A stretch of DNA of 64,000 bases from Thalassia testudinum (lineage: Eukaryota > Streptophyta > Magnoliopsida > Alismatales > Hydrocharitaceae), in contig JAZHRO010000073.1 of NCBI GenBank assembly GCA_037157565.1, forward strand, positions 12,406,501-12,470,500, given 5' to 3'. Position 1 is the stretch's first letter, and the number at the start of each line of letters is the position of its first letter. The notes beneath the pieces were generated by a model. The model saw only the letters and a program-made list of their open reading frames with translations. It was not told where the DNA came from and did no database searches. Position numbers and translations under genes: made by a program. Shown one piece after another: positions 1 to 10,652 of this stretch.

Positions 1-664
1 TCGTGATTTTGAAAATAATTTCATCGTAGTATAGTGTGAAAACACATCGACAAACAAATATAACGAGATTGGTAAGTCTTAGTCAAATTCAGGGAGGCAG
101 AAAAGCGACTTGATTTAATAACAATCTAATCTAACTAGAACTAAAACACAAAGCATGATAAATATATGATATAAAGCAAATCAACTCCATTTAGATAATA
201 ATCAGGCAAGTGTTCCATTTAGTTGAATGCTTGAAAATAACTAAAACTAACTAGAACTAAATCAAAATAACTAGAACAACAATTACAAGAACTAGAACTA
301 ATATAATAAATAAACAACAACTATCTATTCTACTAGAACAATGGCACCAAGGGTGGTCCTTGGTAGCCTTTGGAGAGGCGTGGAGTAGCAGCAGTGGTGC
401 ACCAAGGGTGGCCTTGGTGGATGTCTCGAAGGAAAAGGGTTCTTTGAAGCAAAAGGGAGCGAGAATTGTTTGGAGGAAGAGATGCCTCTCAAATGGGGGG
501 TTTGGGGTCCTTTGATAACCAAAGTAAGGGTCAAAATAGGTATTTTAGAGCCCCTAAATTGTACAATCAACTTGGAGCAGCACAGGCCGCTGATCTGGTG
601 ATCAACAGCTTAGATCGCGTAAAAACCGCACCTTCGCACACCTCCATTTCTTGTCCAACGGATG
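1..664 (-). other. AT-rich remnant, possibly part of a minus-strand LTR
   Basis: There is no convincing gene here. The first 330 bases are A/T-rich with many stops. Bases 330-470 resemble the transcribed part of the minus-strand LTRs elsewhere in the window (compare 26000-26250 and 37560-37740): phrases about accaaggg, cctttggag and gcagctaatgg recur loosely. A degenerate promoter-like stretch lies near 509-530. This is the DNA into which element C inserted, since C's LTR begins at 665. The reading as an old LTR fragment is inference from loose similarity, and no boundary can be placed. Confidence 0.3.
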
Positions 665-671
665 TGATGGG

Positions 672-3270
672 TGATGGGAACACCATCATAGGCTTTAACT
701 AGCCAATTTTAGTTTGGAATAAAAGATAAAAGCTCCTACATATTCATATGAGGGTTATATCTTCAACTTATTATGTTTTGAGAAGAGAACAAAAAACCAG
801 AATTAATTATGCAATTTTAACAGTAAATCATGAACACAGAATAACCAAGGGTTTGGTTAGGGGTTGAATAAAGGTCAAATGAGCATTAAAGTCTAATAAG
901 TGGGTCCATGCAGACAGAAACAGGTTTTCACGCATTTCGGGAATTAATAGTAACTCAAAACACTAATTTCAGACCCACTGAAATAATAGAGGTTTTGGTC
1001 AGGATAAAATCCATCTAAATCTTTTAAAATTCATATAAGATTATCCCAAAAGGTTTGATACCCTTTATTTGACCATTGGAATCCATTTTGACCTTAAATA
1101 GAGTCACAGATACAATTCTCCCCTAATTTGGGTTTCTACGTAAATTACCTAGTCAAACTTGGTCAAAACTGAAATTAAACTTTACCATCAGATTCCTTGG
1201 GTCCAAATTAGGTTTGTACTAAAGTTTGGGCCCAATCAAAGTCCATCTTGACCTAGTTTTCATTTTGGTCCAGTCTAACTCTTTCTTTCTCATTCATGCC
1301 CCTAACTTTCGAAATATTTACAAAAGCCCCTAACTTCTCTTCATTTTCTTTAAATGGGTCCCTACCACCATGGCAGGTGTGAACCCAAAGGAGCCGAGCT
1401 TCAATTAAGGATACCTCCCTGATTTCTCGTCCAATCCCTTCCAAAATTGGAAGGAATGATCTTGAGGTCATCCCAAATCACCTGAATCGCATATTAGACT
1501 CAGATTTGGCCCAAGAAGATCATGAGAATCCTTAGAATTTTAGGGATCTTTTTCCCTAATCTTGAGCTCTTCAAGCTTGTTTCGAAGCTTGAGAGCCTAC
1601 CCGAGCTCTATAAAAAGGTCTCCGTCGCATAATCGTGCTCCATAGTAAGTTTTCGTCAGAGAAAACCCTCCATCCATCTTCGGCCACCTTTGTACCTTGC
1701 TTTGGTAACCCTCTCTGTCCTCCTCATCAGGCCATCCAATAATCAAATTGGATGGCCCTCTACCTGCCTCTGTTGACCCCGCTCCTTGCCAGCCACAGCA
1801 GGGGCGTTCTTCCTCTTCGTCATTGCCACACCAACTCACCAGGCCTCCTCATTTTCTTTGACTCTAGCTTGACAACGCCGGCACTCCCCATCCGCCCTCT
1901 TCAGTCCTAAGTTCCTCTATATCTTCCTCTCTCCCTCTATTCCCTTTTCCCATACTCACAACACACGCATGACCACCATCCAACCCGCTACACCATCATC
2001 TTCCCAACCTCCGGCGACGTTCCGACGTAGCCTCCAGCCCGCTACACTTCACCAAACACCTCGTCACTACCTCTACAAGCTTCACAGCACCACCCTTGTC
2101 AAAAGCCCCAACCTATTTGGCCCTATTGGGCTCTCATTTCCACTACCGAACTCACCCCTCGTCACACTACATCTCCGACCTCGATAGAGGTCCACCAGCC
2201 TCCAACCTCAATAAAACCACCACCAATGTACTCGCCACCCTACGACGATCGTTCTGAAGTGTTTTAATTGGGCCACTAGGCCGTGTGCTTGCTTTTCAGG
2301 TACCTGTCGGACCTCCATTGCTGTCGTGACTCCTCCGAACTCATTTTTAGTCCTTCGGTCACGATCGCTCCAGGTTTTACTCCTAGTCATCGTGGGTGAC
2401 TTCCAGGCATCCTTCTAGACTCACAATCGATAAAGCAAGTGCCCCTTTAGACTGTAATTGGAGCCCATCTGCAGCACCTATGCGGAGAAGACTATGGGAC
2501 TAGATAGTCCCACATCGTGTACGTTGTAGTTGAGTGAGCGGGATAAGAGGAATTCCTCAACCCCATTCTTCACCCAAGAACACGGGGGTCGGGTCCCCTT
2601 CACCCTTACACCTGCTTACCCGCTGAAGCACTCCTCGCTTGCGACCAAGCTTGCAGGTCTGGACCCTGTTCACGCCCTGTTACCCACCCGATTACCTGGC
2701 TAAACTTGGGTTTCTGAGAAAAGAAAGAGGAGGAAATAGAGAGAGAAAGAGGGTGCTTTTTACCCTTCACTGATCTCTACACTTAGCGAATCTAAGAGGC
2801 TTTTGCTTCTAAGTTGCTATGCTGTGCTTGCCTCTCTCCCTTGAGGCATGAAGGAAAGAGAGGAGGCCTTTGCCTCTTCTGAGAAGCTTGGTTCTACTAG
2901 TTCTAAAGCTACTATTGGTTCATTTGGTCTACTTGACGTAGGTTATTTGATTGATAATTATTGTTGCGATATTTGAGCTTAACTTCAAAGGGTTAATTGG
3001 TGATTTAAATCACCATTTTAACCCATTCTTTTTGCACTTTGCTACTGAATTTCATATATATATACTATTTTGAGTAGTTTTGAATGAAGCATTGATCATA
3101 TTTGCTCATATTTCTGATTAAATTGAGATTAGTGAGATTGAATTGCCAGTAATTGGTCCCTGTGTTTGACATTGGATTCTTATGATTCTGAGTTACAAAT
3201 TTAAATGATTTGCGTGATTTTGACCTATACTGCAATGCATTTCTTAAACAACGACAAATTTGCTTTAACA
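672..3270 (+). repeat. 5' LTR of element A
   Basis: It begins TGATGGGAACACC and ends TTTAACA, 2599 bases. A TATA box (ctataaaaag) lies at 1608-1617. The stretch downstream (1620-2200) is C/T-rich and would be the transcribed R-U5 leader. The phrase tccctgtgtttgac near 3157, shared by all plus-strand gypsy LTRs here, marks the U5 end. It pairs with the copy at 8073-10652. Confidence 0.85.
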
Positions 3271-3282
3271 TTTGGTGTTTAG

Positions 3283-4935
3283 AATCATCTTCAGCATCTC
3301 AACGATCTATAGCAAGCATTCATGAATCCACTACAGCGTCCTATGATGTGAGATCATTACAAAACCGCTTCGGTAGCATTCGAACCTAGAGTTCAAATCC
3401 ATGTTGGAAGATCTGATATTGAACTCAAGCCCAACATGATTCATGCTATCCCTAAATTTCATGGGATGAACTCCGAAGATCCCTTCTAGCATATCAAACA
3501 ACTCAAGCATCTGGCCCAGACCTTTGGGACAGCTGCTCAAAATCGAGACATCCTACTCATGAAGATGTTTTCTTTCTCCCTTATGGATAAGGCTGCCCAC
3601 TGGTACCAAACCCTAACTCATCCAATCAACACATGGGCTGAACTTCAATCCGAATATCTAAAGAAGCTTTTTCCCATTGGTCAGACAAATGCTTGAGGCA
3701 CCAGATCACGCACTTTACTTAGAATGCGGGAGAACCACTTCACGAGGCATGGGATCGCTTTCTGGATCTCATGCGAAAATGCCCCCATCACAGATTTCCT
3801 AAATGGCAACAAGTCCAGTCTCTTTACTAGGGACTCCGTGAAGATATCAGATTATTCGTCAATGCGACCTGTGGTGGGAACATCATGGATCAACATGAGG
3901 ACACCGTGTAGGAGATCCTGGAGAATATGTGCAAGAAATCCATCAATATTGAATCCATGGGCATGTTCGACAGGGCGACTGCCCATGCATTGACGAACAC
4001 CTGGGGGCACATGAAACCCAAGCCCTGTCCACATCCATCGATTTGAAACTAATGGTCAGTCGTGTGGACAAGGTCTCAATTATCGAAAAGAAGGTGGACG
4101 AATTGACCCGACACTTGCAGAGAGCCACCTCAGCATAGCAAAACCCGTTTGCGCAACCACCCTCTTGTAGGGAGGCTATGCATAACATCTATCATCACTC
4201 TTCCAAGGGGATGGATCCATATCCACCCTTGTCTGATGTTGGTTTCATAGGAAACTCTGGAACAACCTACTCTAGTTGGGGGAACTCTAAACCCTCATAT
4301 TCTGACTTTTCTAGGGTTCCTCAGAACTGTGAGGACCTCAATGCCATCCAGAATGATCCATTCTCAAACACTAATAATCCTAGATGGCGTAATATCCCAA
4401 TTTTGCATGGTTTGGGAATATTCAAAATTCGAGATCTCAATTCCAGCCTCGACCACAGGCTCCACACCCTTAGCTGCTTACTCTACGTAGGCCCAATCTG
4501 AGTTACCAATCTGGGCCTAGTAAGGACAAGCAAATGAGCATGATTTTGCAAGCCCTGGTCGACATCCAGAAGACTAACATGGCTATGCAGAAACAACACA
4601 AAGATGAGATCACAGAGGTTCAAAATCAGCTCACACAAATGGCAGAGACTCGCCAACCTTGTGCACTTCCCTCCCAACCTCTGCCAAATCCAAATAGCAT
4701 GTCGACTCAGAAGCATGTAGTGAATCAAATCCAAGGTCAAACAAGCTACACTCAGCCAGGCCCATTCACTCATTCCTACGTGTTTACCTCATCCACCTCA
4801 GCTGATCCAAATCACACCACGGTCTATCCTACTATTCAGCAACAAGGTCCAATTCTCTCTCCTCCACCTCTGCATCATGATTGTGCTATGATCAATGTTG
4901 TGGGGATGAGAAAAGATTGCAAACCCAAGCCCTGA
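3283..4935 (+). pseudogene. Gag of element A (broken)
   Basis: Translation in shifting frames gives a Retrotrans_gag-type capsid core. Recognisable parts are KPNMIHAIPKFHG, MKMFSFSLMDKAAHWYQ, the FPIGQTNA stretch and EAWDRFLDLMRKCPHH. A proline/glutamine-rich linker follows, with a coiled-coil-like segment MQKQHKDEITEVQNQLTQM near 4590-4650. There is no zinc knuckle, as is usual for Athila-type gag. Stops include TGA at 3349-3351 and TAG at 3487-3489, both also present in the gag of elements C and D. A frameshift lies near 3695. In an intact element this protein would form the cytoplasmic particle that packages element RNA. It cannot be expressed whole here. Confidence 0.75.
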
Positions 4936-5106
4936 GGACCATCTTCGAAATCTCACCCAACCTATGATCAACACAACAAGGTCGAGGACAAAACCAAGAG
5001 GTGGAAACAGAAAGTCGTCTCCCAGGATAGCCAATCCATTCCCCTATCCCAGATCTCATCCCACCTCCATACTAGAGGACTGTCAGAATTTGATGTAACA
5101 GGACCA

Positions 5107-5700
5107 TTGAGGAATGCACAAGTCGCTATTCCATTACATGATATCCTCACTCTCAATCCCACCTCACCTGACTTATCCAAAAAAGAGGTGGAAAAAACAT
5201 CACAAGGGAAGGTAGTACTGTCTGAAAGTGTGAGTGCTATAATCCAAAATAGTCTACCCCCTAAGAAATTTGATCCAGGCACCCCGCTGATCCCCTACAA
5301 GATCGATGGTCAAATTTCAGGCGGGCTGTATTGGACCTTGGCACTTCAGTCAACCTAATCCCAACCACCTTATTTGAAAAACTAATGATTGGATAGCTAA
5401 AACCAATTGATGTTACTCTTCAATTGGCTGACAGAACCGTAATCACCCCGATTGGGTTGGTAGAGGATGTGGTAGTTAGAGTTAAAGATTTCATCTACTT
5501 AGCTGATTTCTTAGTTGTTGACTTGGATGCACCACAACCAATACAAGTTATGCCCTTGATTTTGGGATGACCTTTCTTGGCTACTGCAGAAGATAATTAA
5601 TTATGAATCAGGGCACATGGTATGCCTCTGGAGATAAATGAATTGAGATCAATATTTTTGAGGCATCATCTAATGGAAAAGGAAAATGCTCGATAGAACA
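5107..5700 (+). pseudogene. Retropepsin (protease) remnant of element A
   Basis: The aspartic protease that processes Gag-Pol is recognisable from its active-site segment VLDLGTSVNLIP, with the catalytic Asp codon at 5334-5336. The flap and second half follow: DVTLQLADRTV, GLVEDVVVRVKDF and PLILG. An upstream segment (5107-5358) reads open and then changes frame into the protease. Stops occur after LMIG and after LILG, and further nonsense codons near 5600. The homologous protease halves in D (from 49892) and E2 (43833-44640) confirm the identity. It is inactive as it stands. Confidence 0.7.
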
Positions 5701-5707
5701 ACTAGGT

Positions 5708-6492
5708 TTGATTCAGGATCTCATGACAATTTTGGTGGTAGAAAACCTAGAGTCAGAATTGGAAGTTTTCCACATGATGAAGGATCTCAATTTAGCTGAG
5801 CATGATTCTAGCAAATTGAGAGTATTGGAGGCTTTCACCTTTGATTTTGAGGAAACATACTTGGATTTCGGGAAAATGGACAACAATCGACGGGCCTCAG
5901 ATTTTTATTCCATGGATCTAGAGACATTTCAATATGATGATTGTTTTAGGATCTCCAACAATTGGGCATGGTAGATACCGAGAGTGACCGTAACCTAGAG
6001 TATGAATCCTTTTCAGATTTGGAATTGGATGATCAAAAGGGCACTCTCCAGACAATCATTTTTGATTGGGATGAAAACAACAGAGAAGAATCATTAGACA
6101 ATCCTATTTTTGAGTCATGTTTTGAGGAATTGATCTTACACCCATTAGAGAAAAATCAAGATGACTCAATAAAAAAGGATCCATTGGGCCACATTGTACA
6201 AGAGGAACCACACATTTGGGATATGCTGATTAGATTCATCTCTATTGGGGCCTGGACCCACAATGATCTTACTTCAGAACTCCATAATCACTACATCTTC
6301 CGAATAATTCCTCTGCAAAAACTTCATAAGAGCCACCTAGAAATGAATCAACTTGACCCACATCATAGACCTTCTGGAATGACTCTTCATCATAATTTGA
6401 TACTCATTTGTGGCCATTTGATTCTCATCCATTATGATCACATATTTTCCCCTATCACTCATCATAATGTGTCAGTTGACATATCCTTTTGA
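5708..6492 (+). pseudogene. Acidic reading frame of unknown function where pol should be
   Basis: I do not recognise this protein. Two overlapping open frames (5708-5974 and 5962-6492) read as one protein of about 260 residues split by a single frameshift near 5960. It directly follows the protease and is rich in Asp, Glu and Asn with aromatic residues (for example FDFEETYLDFG and IIFDWDENN). It turns more basic and hydrophobic towards the C terminus. No RT, RNase H or integrase motif is present. It ends just before the conserved post-coding motif at 6521-6548. It could be an expanded post-protease linker or an acquired frame. Clear acidic composition and long openness in an otherwise degraded element suggest past coding use. 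Confidence 0.45.
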
Positions 6493-8072
6493 GCTCATTG
6501 TGCCCAGCTGATGGCATTAAACTTAGCGCTTAATGGGAGGCAACCTGTCATCTTTTGAAAAACCCCAAAACCTTTCTGACATATCCTTTTGCTGAATTCA
6601 TATTGCACTTTGGGGTTCGTCCATTAGAACAATCGACTCCACCTTTGGTACTTGTATCAAAGCTTGAAATCATTCGCAATAGTCATTGTGACTCGTTCAC
6701 TACCCACCTGTTCTAATGTACGATCTGAATTGAACTCAAACCCACCTAATTTATAGTGAGGACATTGCAAATCTTAGGCATGGGGGGTATTAAAGTGTAA
6801 AATGCTGTGAAATCAATGCATGGAAGGGTTTCATCAAAAAAAAAGGAAAGGTCATTTTGAGCTGAATGAAAAAAGAGAGGGAAGGAAAAGAAAACAAAGA
6901 AGAAAAAGGAGCAAACAAAAAGAGAAGAAAAAGAATTAGTCCCGTTAAAATTAATATAGAACCTACCTAACTTCTACGTTGGATCGGATGATGAATTAAG
7001 ACCTAAAAGCTAAAACTTAGGAAATTAGTGGTGGATATAGATCTTAGGTCTCTTGGATCTATTCTAGGGTTTAAACACTCAAGTGTTTGTTAGGATCTGG
7101 ATTAATCCTCAAGAGGTTGAGGAAATTATGAGGCTGATGTAGTAGGTCTAAGGCTTAAGGATTATTCGGCCATGTTGCCTGCCCTTTGGTTTGCGGGACT
7201 TGGTAACCTGAGCACCCAAAATCACACACTTAGTCTAGTTCAGTGCTCTTAACAAAGAAAAATCTGCCAAAAGTGTTATATTATGAAATGTCATCTCAAA
7301 GATTTAGCTTAGAAGTGGCCCGACAACACAAGTTGATTGGATGAGTTGCCGACACGGAGAGGTGATAAATTCCCCTAAAAAATGAGTAATAACATATCGT
7401 CTCCTCAGTGTTTGTCTCCTAGGATATCTAAATATCCTACTGAGGGCATGTAAACACCTTATGCTGGTTCAGGTGCCATGGGTGGGATTGTCCCAAAATG
7501 TTGATTGCCAGGGCTTGAATTTAGCTACAAAATGCCATGGATGACGCTATCCCGAAGTATCAAAAGCCAGGGTTCTGAGGGTTGCCATGGGCGGTGCTAT
7601 CCCAAAGCATCGAATTCCATGGACCCTTCGAGGATTGATGGTGGGGACAAGGAATCCGATACAGACCGTGTTTATGGCTAATTCATGGCTGGATTTAGAG
7701 AAAAATAAAAAAGAAAAGAGAGAAAACTCTCCAAATGAAAAATCCTTCTCTATCTCTTTCTTATAAAAATGCACTAGCAAATTGAACCTGGACATATTAC
7801 ATCTATGCACGGCTGCTTTAACTGCTCGGGTCAACGAACCTCTAGGCAGTTTTTACAGGCCTTAGAAACCTTCACAGTAGACTCAGGCTGAAGCTAGTCA
7901 AGTCTGGATCTTGGTTGATACTTGAGTACCTCTAGGCCTATTGTTGGTATTCTGATCTAATTTCTAGAGATGCCGCTTAGTAAGGTACCCCGATGGTTAC
8001 ATTCGACTTAGAAACTTGGTTTGATCCATAGAATGTTTGCTGAGGGACTAGCAAAAGCTAGGCATGGGGGTA
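6493..8072 (+). other. 3' noncoding region of element A
   Basis: No gene is visible here. The region holds, in order, a conserved post-coding motif (TTAATGGGAGGCAACC around 6530-6545), an internal polypurine-tract-like motif AGGCATGGGGGGTA (6776-6789), and an A/G-rich stretch (6835-6945). A perfect 8-bp-stem hairpin (7420-7439) is followed by three spaced repeats beginning TGCCATGG at 7474, 7533 and 7583. The terminal polypurine tract GCTAGGCATGGGGGTA (8057-8072) abuts the 3' LTR. The same order occurs in D (55114-56760) and, inverted, in F (17340-18990). Confidence 0.75.
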
Positions 8073-10652
8073 TGAAGGGAACACCATCATAGGTGTTAAC
8101 TAGCCCATTTTAGTCTGGAATAAAAGATAAAAGCTCCTACATATTCATATGAGGGTTATATCTCCACCTTATTATGTTTTGAGAAGAGAACAAGAAACTA
8201 GGGTTAATTCTGTAATTTTAACAGAAAATCATAAACACAGAATAATCAAGGGGTTGGCTAGGGGTGAAATAAAGTTCAAATGATCATTAAAGTCTAATAA
8301 TTGGGTCCATGTAGATAGAAACAAGTTTTCACACATTTTAGGAATTAATAGAAACCCAAAACCCTAATTTCATACCTATTTATATAACAGAGGTTTTGGT
8401 CAAGATAAAATCTATCTAAACCTTCTGAAATTCATATAAAAATATCCCATAAGGTTTGGTACCCTTGATTTGACCATTGGAACTTGTTTTGATATTAAAT
8501 AGAGTCACAGACACAATTCTACCCTAATTTGGGTTTCTATGCAAATCACCTAATCAAACTTGGTCAAAACTGAAATCTAACTTCACCATCAGATTCCTTG
8601 GGTCTAAATTAGGTTTGTACCAAAATTTGGGCCCAATCAGCGTCCATCCTGACCTAGTTTGCATTTTGGTTCAATCTGACTCTTTCTTTCTCATTCATGC
8701 CCATAACTTTCAAAATATTTACAAAAGGCCCCTAACTTCTCATCATTTTCTTCAAATGGGTCCCTATCGCTATGATAGGTGTGAACCCAAAGTAGCTAAG
8801 TTTCAATCAAGGATACCTCCCTGAGTTCTTGTCAAATCCCTTCCAAAATTGGAAGGGATGACCTTGAGGTCATCCCTAATCACCTGAATCGCATCTTAGA
8901 CTTAAATTTGGCCTAAGAAACTCATGCGAATCCTTAGAATTTTAGAGATTTTCTTCTCTAATTTCTCAAGCTCTTCACGCTTGTTTCCAAGCTTGAGATC
9001 CTGACCGAGATCTATAAAAAGGTCTCCCTCGCATAACCCTGCTCCTTAGCAAGTTTTGGTCAAAGAAAACCCTCCTTCCCTCTTTAGCAACTTTCGCACA
9101 TTGCTCCGGCGACCCTCCTCATCTTCCCCGTTAGGCCATCCAACAATCAAATTGGATGACCCTCTACCTTCCTCCATTAACCCCATTTCTTGCCAGCCAC
9201 AGCAGGGGCGCTCTTCCTCCTTGTCGTCGCCACACCAACTCACTAGACCTCCTCATCTTCTTCGGCTTTGGCTTGCCAATGCTGGCGCTCCTCGTTATCC
9301 CTATTCACTCCTAAGTTCCTCTATATCTTCCTCTCTTCCTCTATTCCCTTTTCCTATACTCACAACACACACGCGATGACCGTCCAGCCCGCTACACCGT
9401 CATCTTCCCCACCTTCAGTGATGCTCTAACATAGCCTCCAGCCTGCTACACTTCACCAAACACCTTGCCACCAGCTCAACAAGCTTCGCCGCACCACCCT
9501 TGTCAAAAGGCCCAACCTATTTAGGCCTATTGGGATCTTGTTCCCACTACCGAACTCACCCCTCATCGCATTACATCTCCAACCTCGACAGAGGTCCACC
9601 AGCCTCCAATCTCAACAAAGCCACCACCAACTTACTAGCCACGCTATGGTGATCCTTCTGTAGTGTTTTAATTTGGCAACCAGGCCATGTGCTTGCTTTT
9701 TAGGTACTTGCCGAACCTTCGTCGTCGCCGTGACTCCTCCAACCTCATCTTCAGTCCTCCAGCCTCACCTCTCCAGGTTTCACTCCCAGGCATCCTTCCA
9801 GACTCGCAATCAACGAAGCAAGTGCCCCTTTCGACTGCAATTGGTGATCCATCTGTAGCACCTACGTGGAGAAGATTGTAATACTAGGTAGTCCCACATC
9901 GTGTACGTTGTAGCTGAGTGAGCGGGATAAGAGGAATTCCTCACCCCTATTCTTCTCCCATGAACATGGGGGTCGGGTCCCCTTCACCCTTACACCCGCT
10001 TACCCGACCAAGCACTCCTCACCTGCAACCACACTCGCTGGTCTGGACCCTGTTCACGCCTGGTTACCTGCCCGATTACCTAGCTAAACCTGGGTTTCTG
10101 AGAAAAGAAAGAGTAGGAAATAGAGAGAGAGGAAGGCTTTCACCCTTGACTACTCTCTACACTTAGCGAATCTGACAGGCCTTTGCCTCTGTGTTGCTAT
10201 GCTATGCTTGCCTCTCTCCCTTGAGGCACGAAGGAAAGAGAGGAGGCCTTTGCCTCTTCTGAGAAGCTTGGTTCTGCTGGTTCTGAAGCTACTGTTGGTT
10301 CATTTGATCCGGTTGATGTGGGTTATTTGATTGACAATTACTGTTGAGATACTTGAGCTTAACTTCAAAGGGTTAATTGTTGATTCAAATCACCATTTTA
10401 ACCTATTCTTTTTTCACTTTGCTACTGAATTTAATATATATATATATCATTTTGAGTAGTTTTGAATGAAGCTTTGATCATATTTGCTCATATTTTTGAT
10501 TAAATTGAGATTAGTGAGATTGAATTGCCAGTAATTGCTCCCTATGTTCGTCCTAGGACTCTTACGATTCTGAGTTACAAATTTAAGTGATTTGAGTGAT
10601 TTTGTCCTATACTGCGATGCATTTCTTAAATAACATTGAATTCGCTTTAATA
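8073..10652 (+). repeat. 3' LTR of element A
   Basis: It begins TGAAGGGAACACC (one change from TGATGGG) and ends at 10652 in TTTAATA, a CA to TA change, before the target duplication ATGGG. It is 2580 bases long with a TATA box at 9011-9020. It joins the body of LTR C directly, giving what looks like two tandem LTRs but is explained by A's insertion near the LTR C start. An AT microsatellite lies at 10433-10447. Confidence 0.85.

Larger units (their letters stand above)
672..10652 (+). mobile_element. Element A: non-autonomous Athila-like gypsy element
   Basis: The element has two direct LTRs (672-3270 and 8073-10652) around a 4.8-kb interior with gag, a protease fragment and an acidic reading frame, and no RT, RNase H or integrase. 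Target duplication ATGGG sits at 667-671 and 10653-10657, and both copies lie within what reads as the first bases of LTR C. A therefore inserted 7 bases inside C. The 3' end has mutated from CA to TA. The LTRs differ at roughly one base in ten over the first 350 bases, so this is an old insertion. The primer site is almost entirely lost: LTR end, a few bases of TTTGG, then gag-like sequence directly. Confidence 0.85.

Noticed and set aside
7474..7622. CRISPR-like repeat array
   Set aside because: There are only three imperfect units, no spacers of constant length and no cas genes, and they sit inside a plant retrotransposon 3' region shared by three elements.
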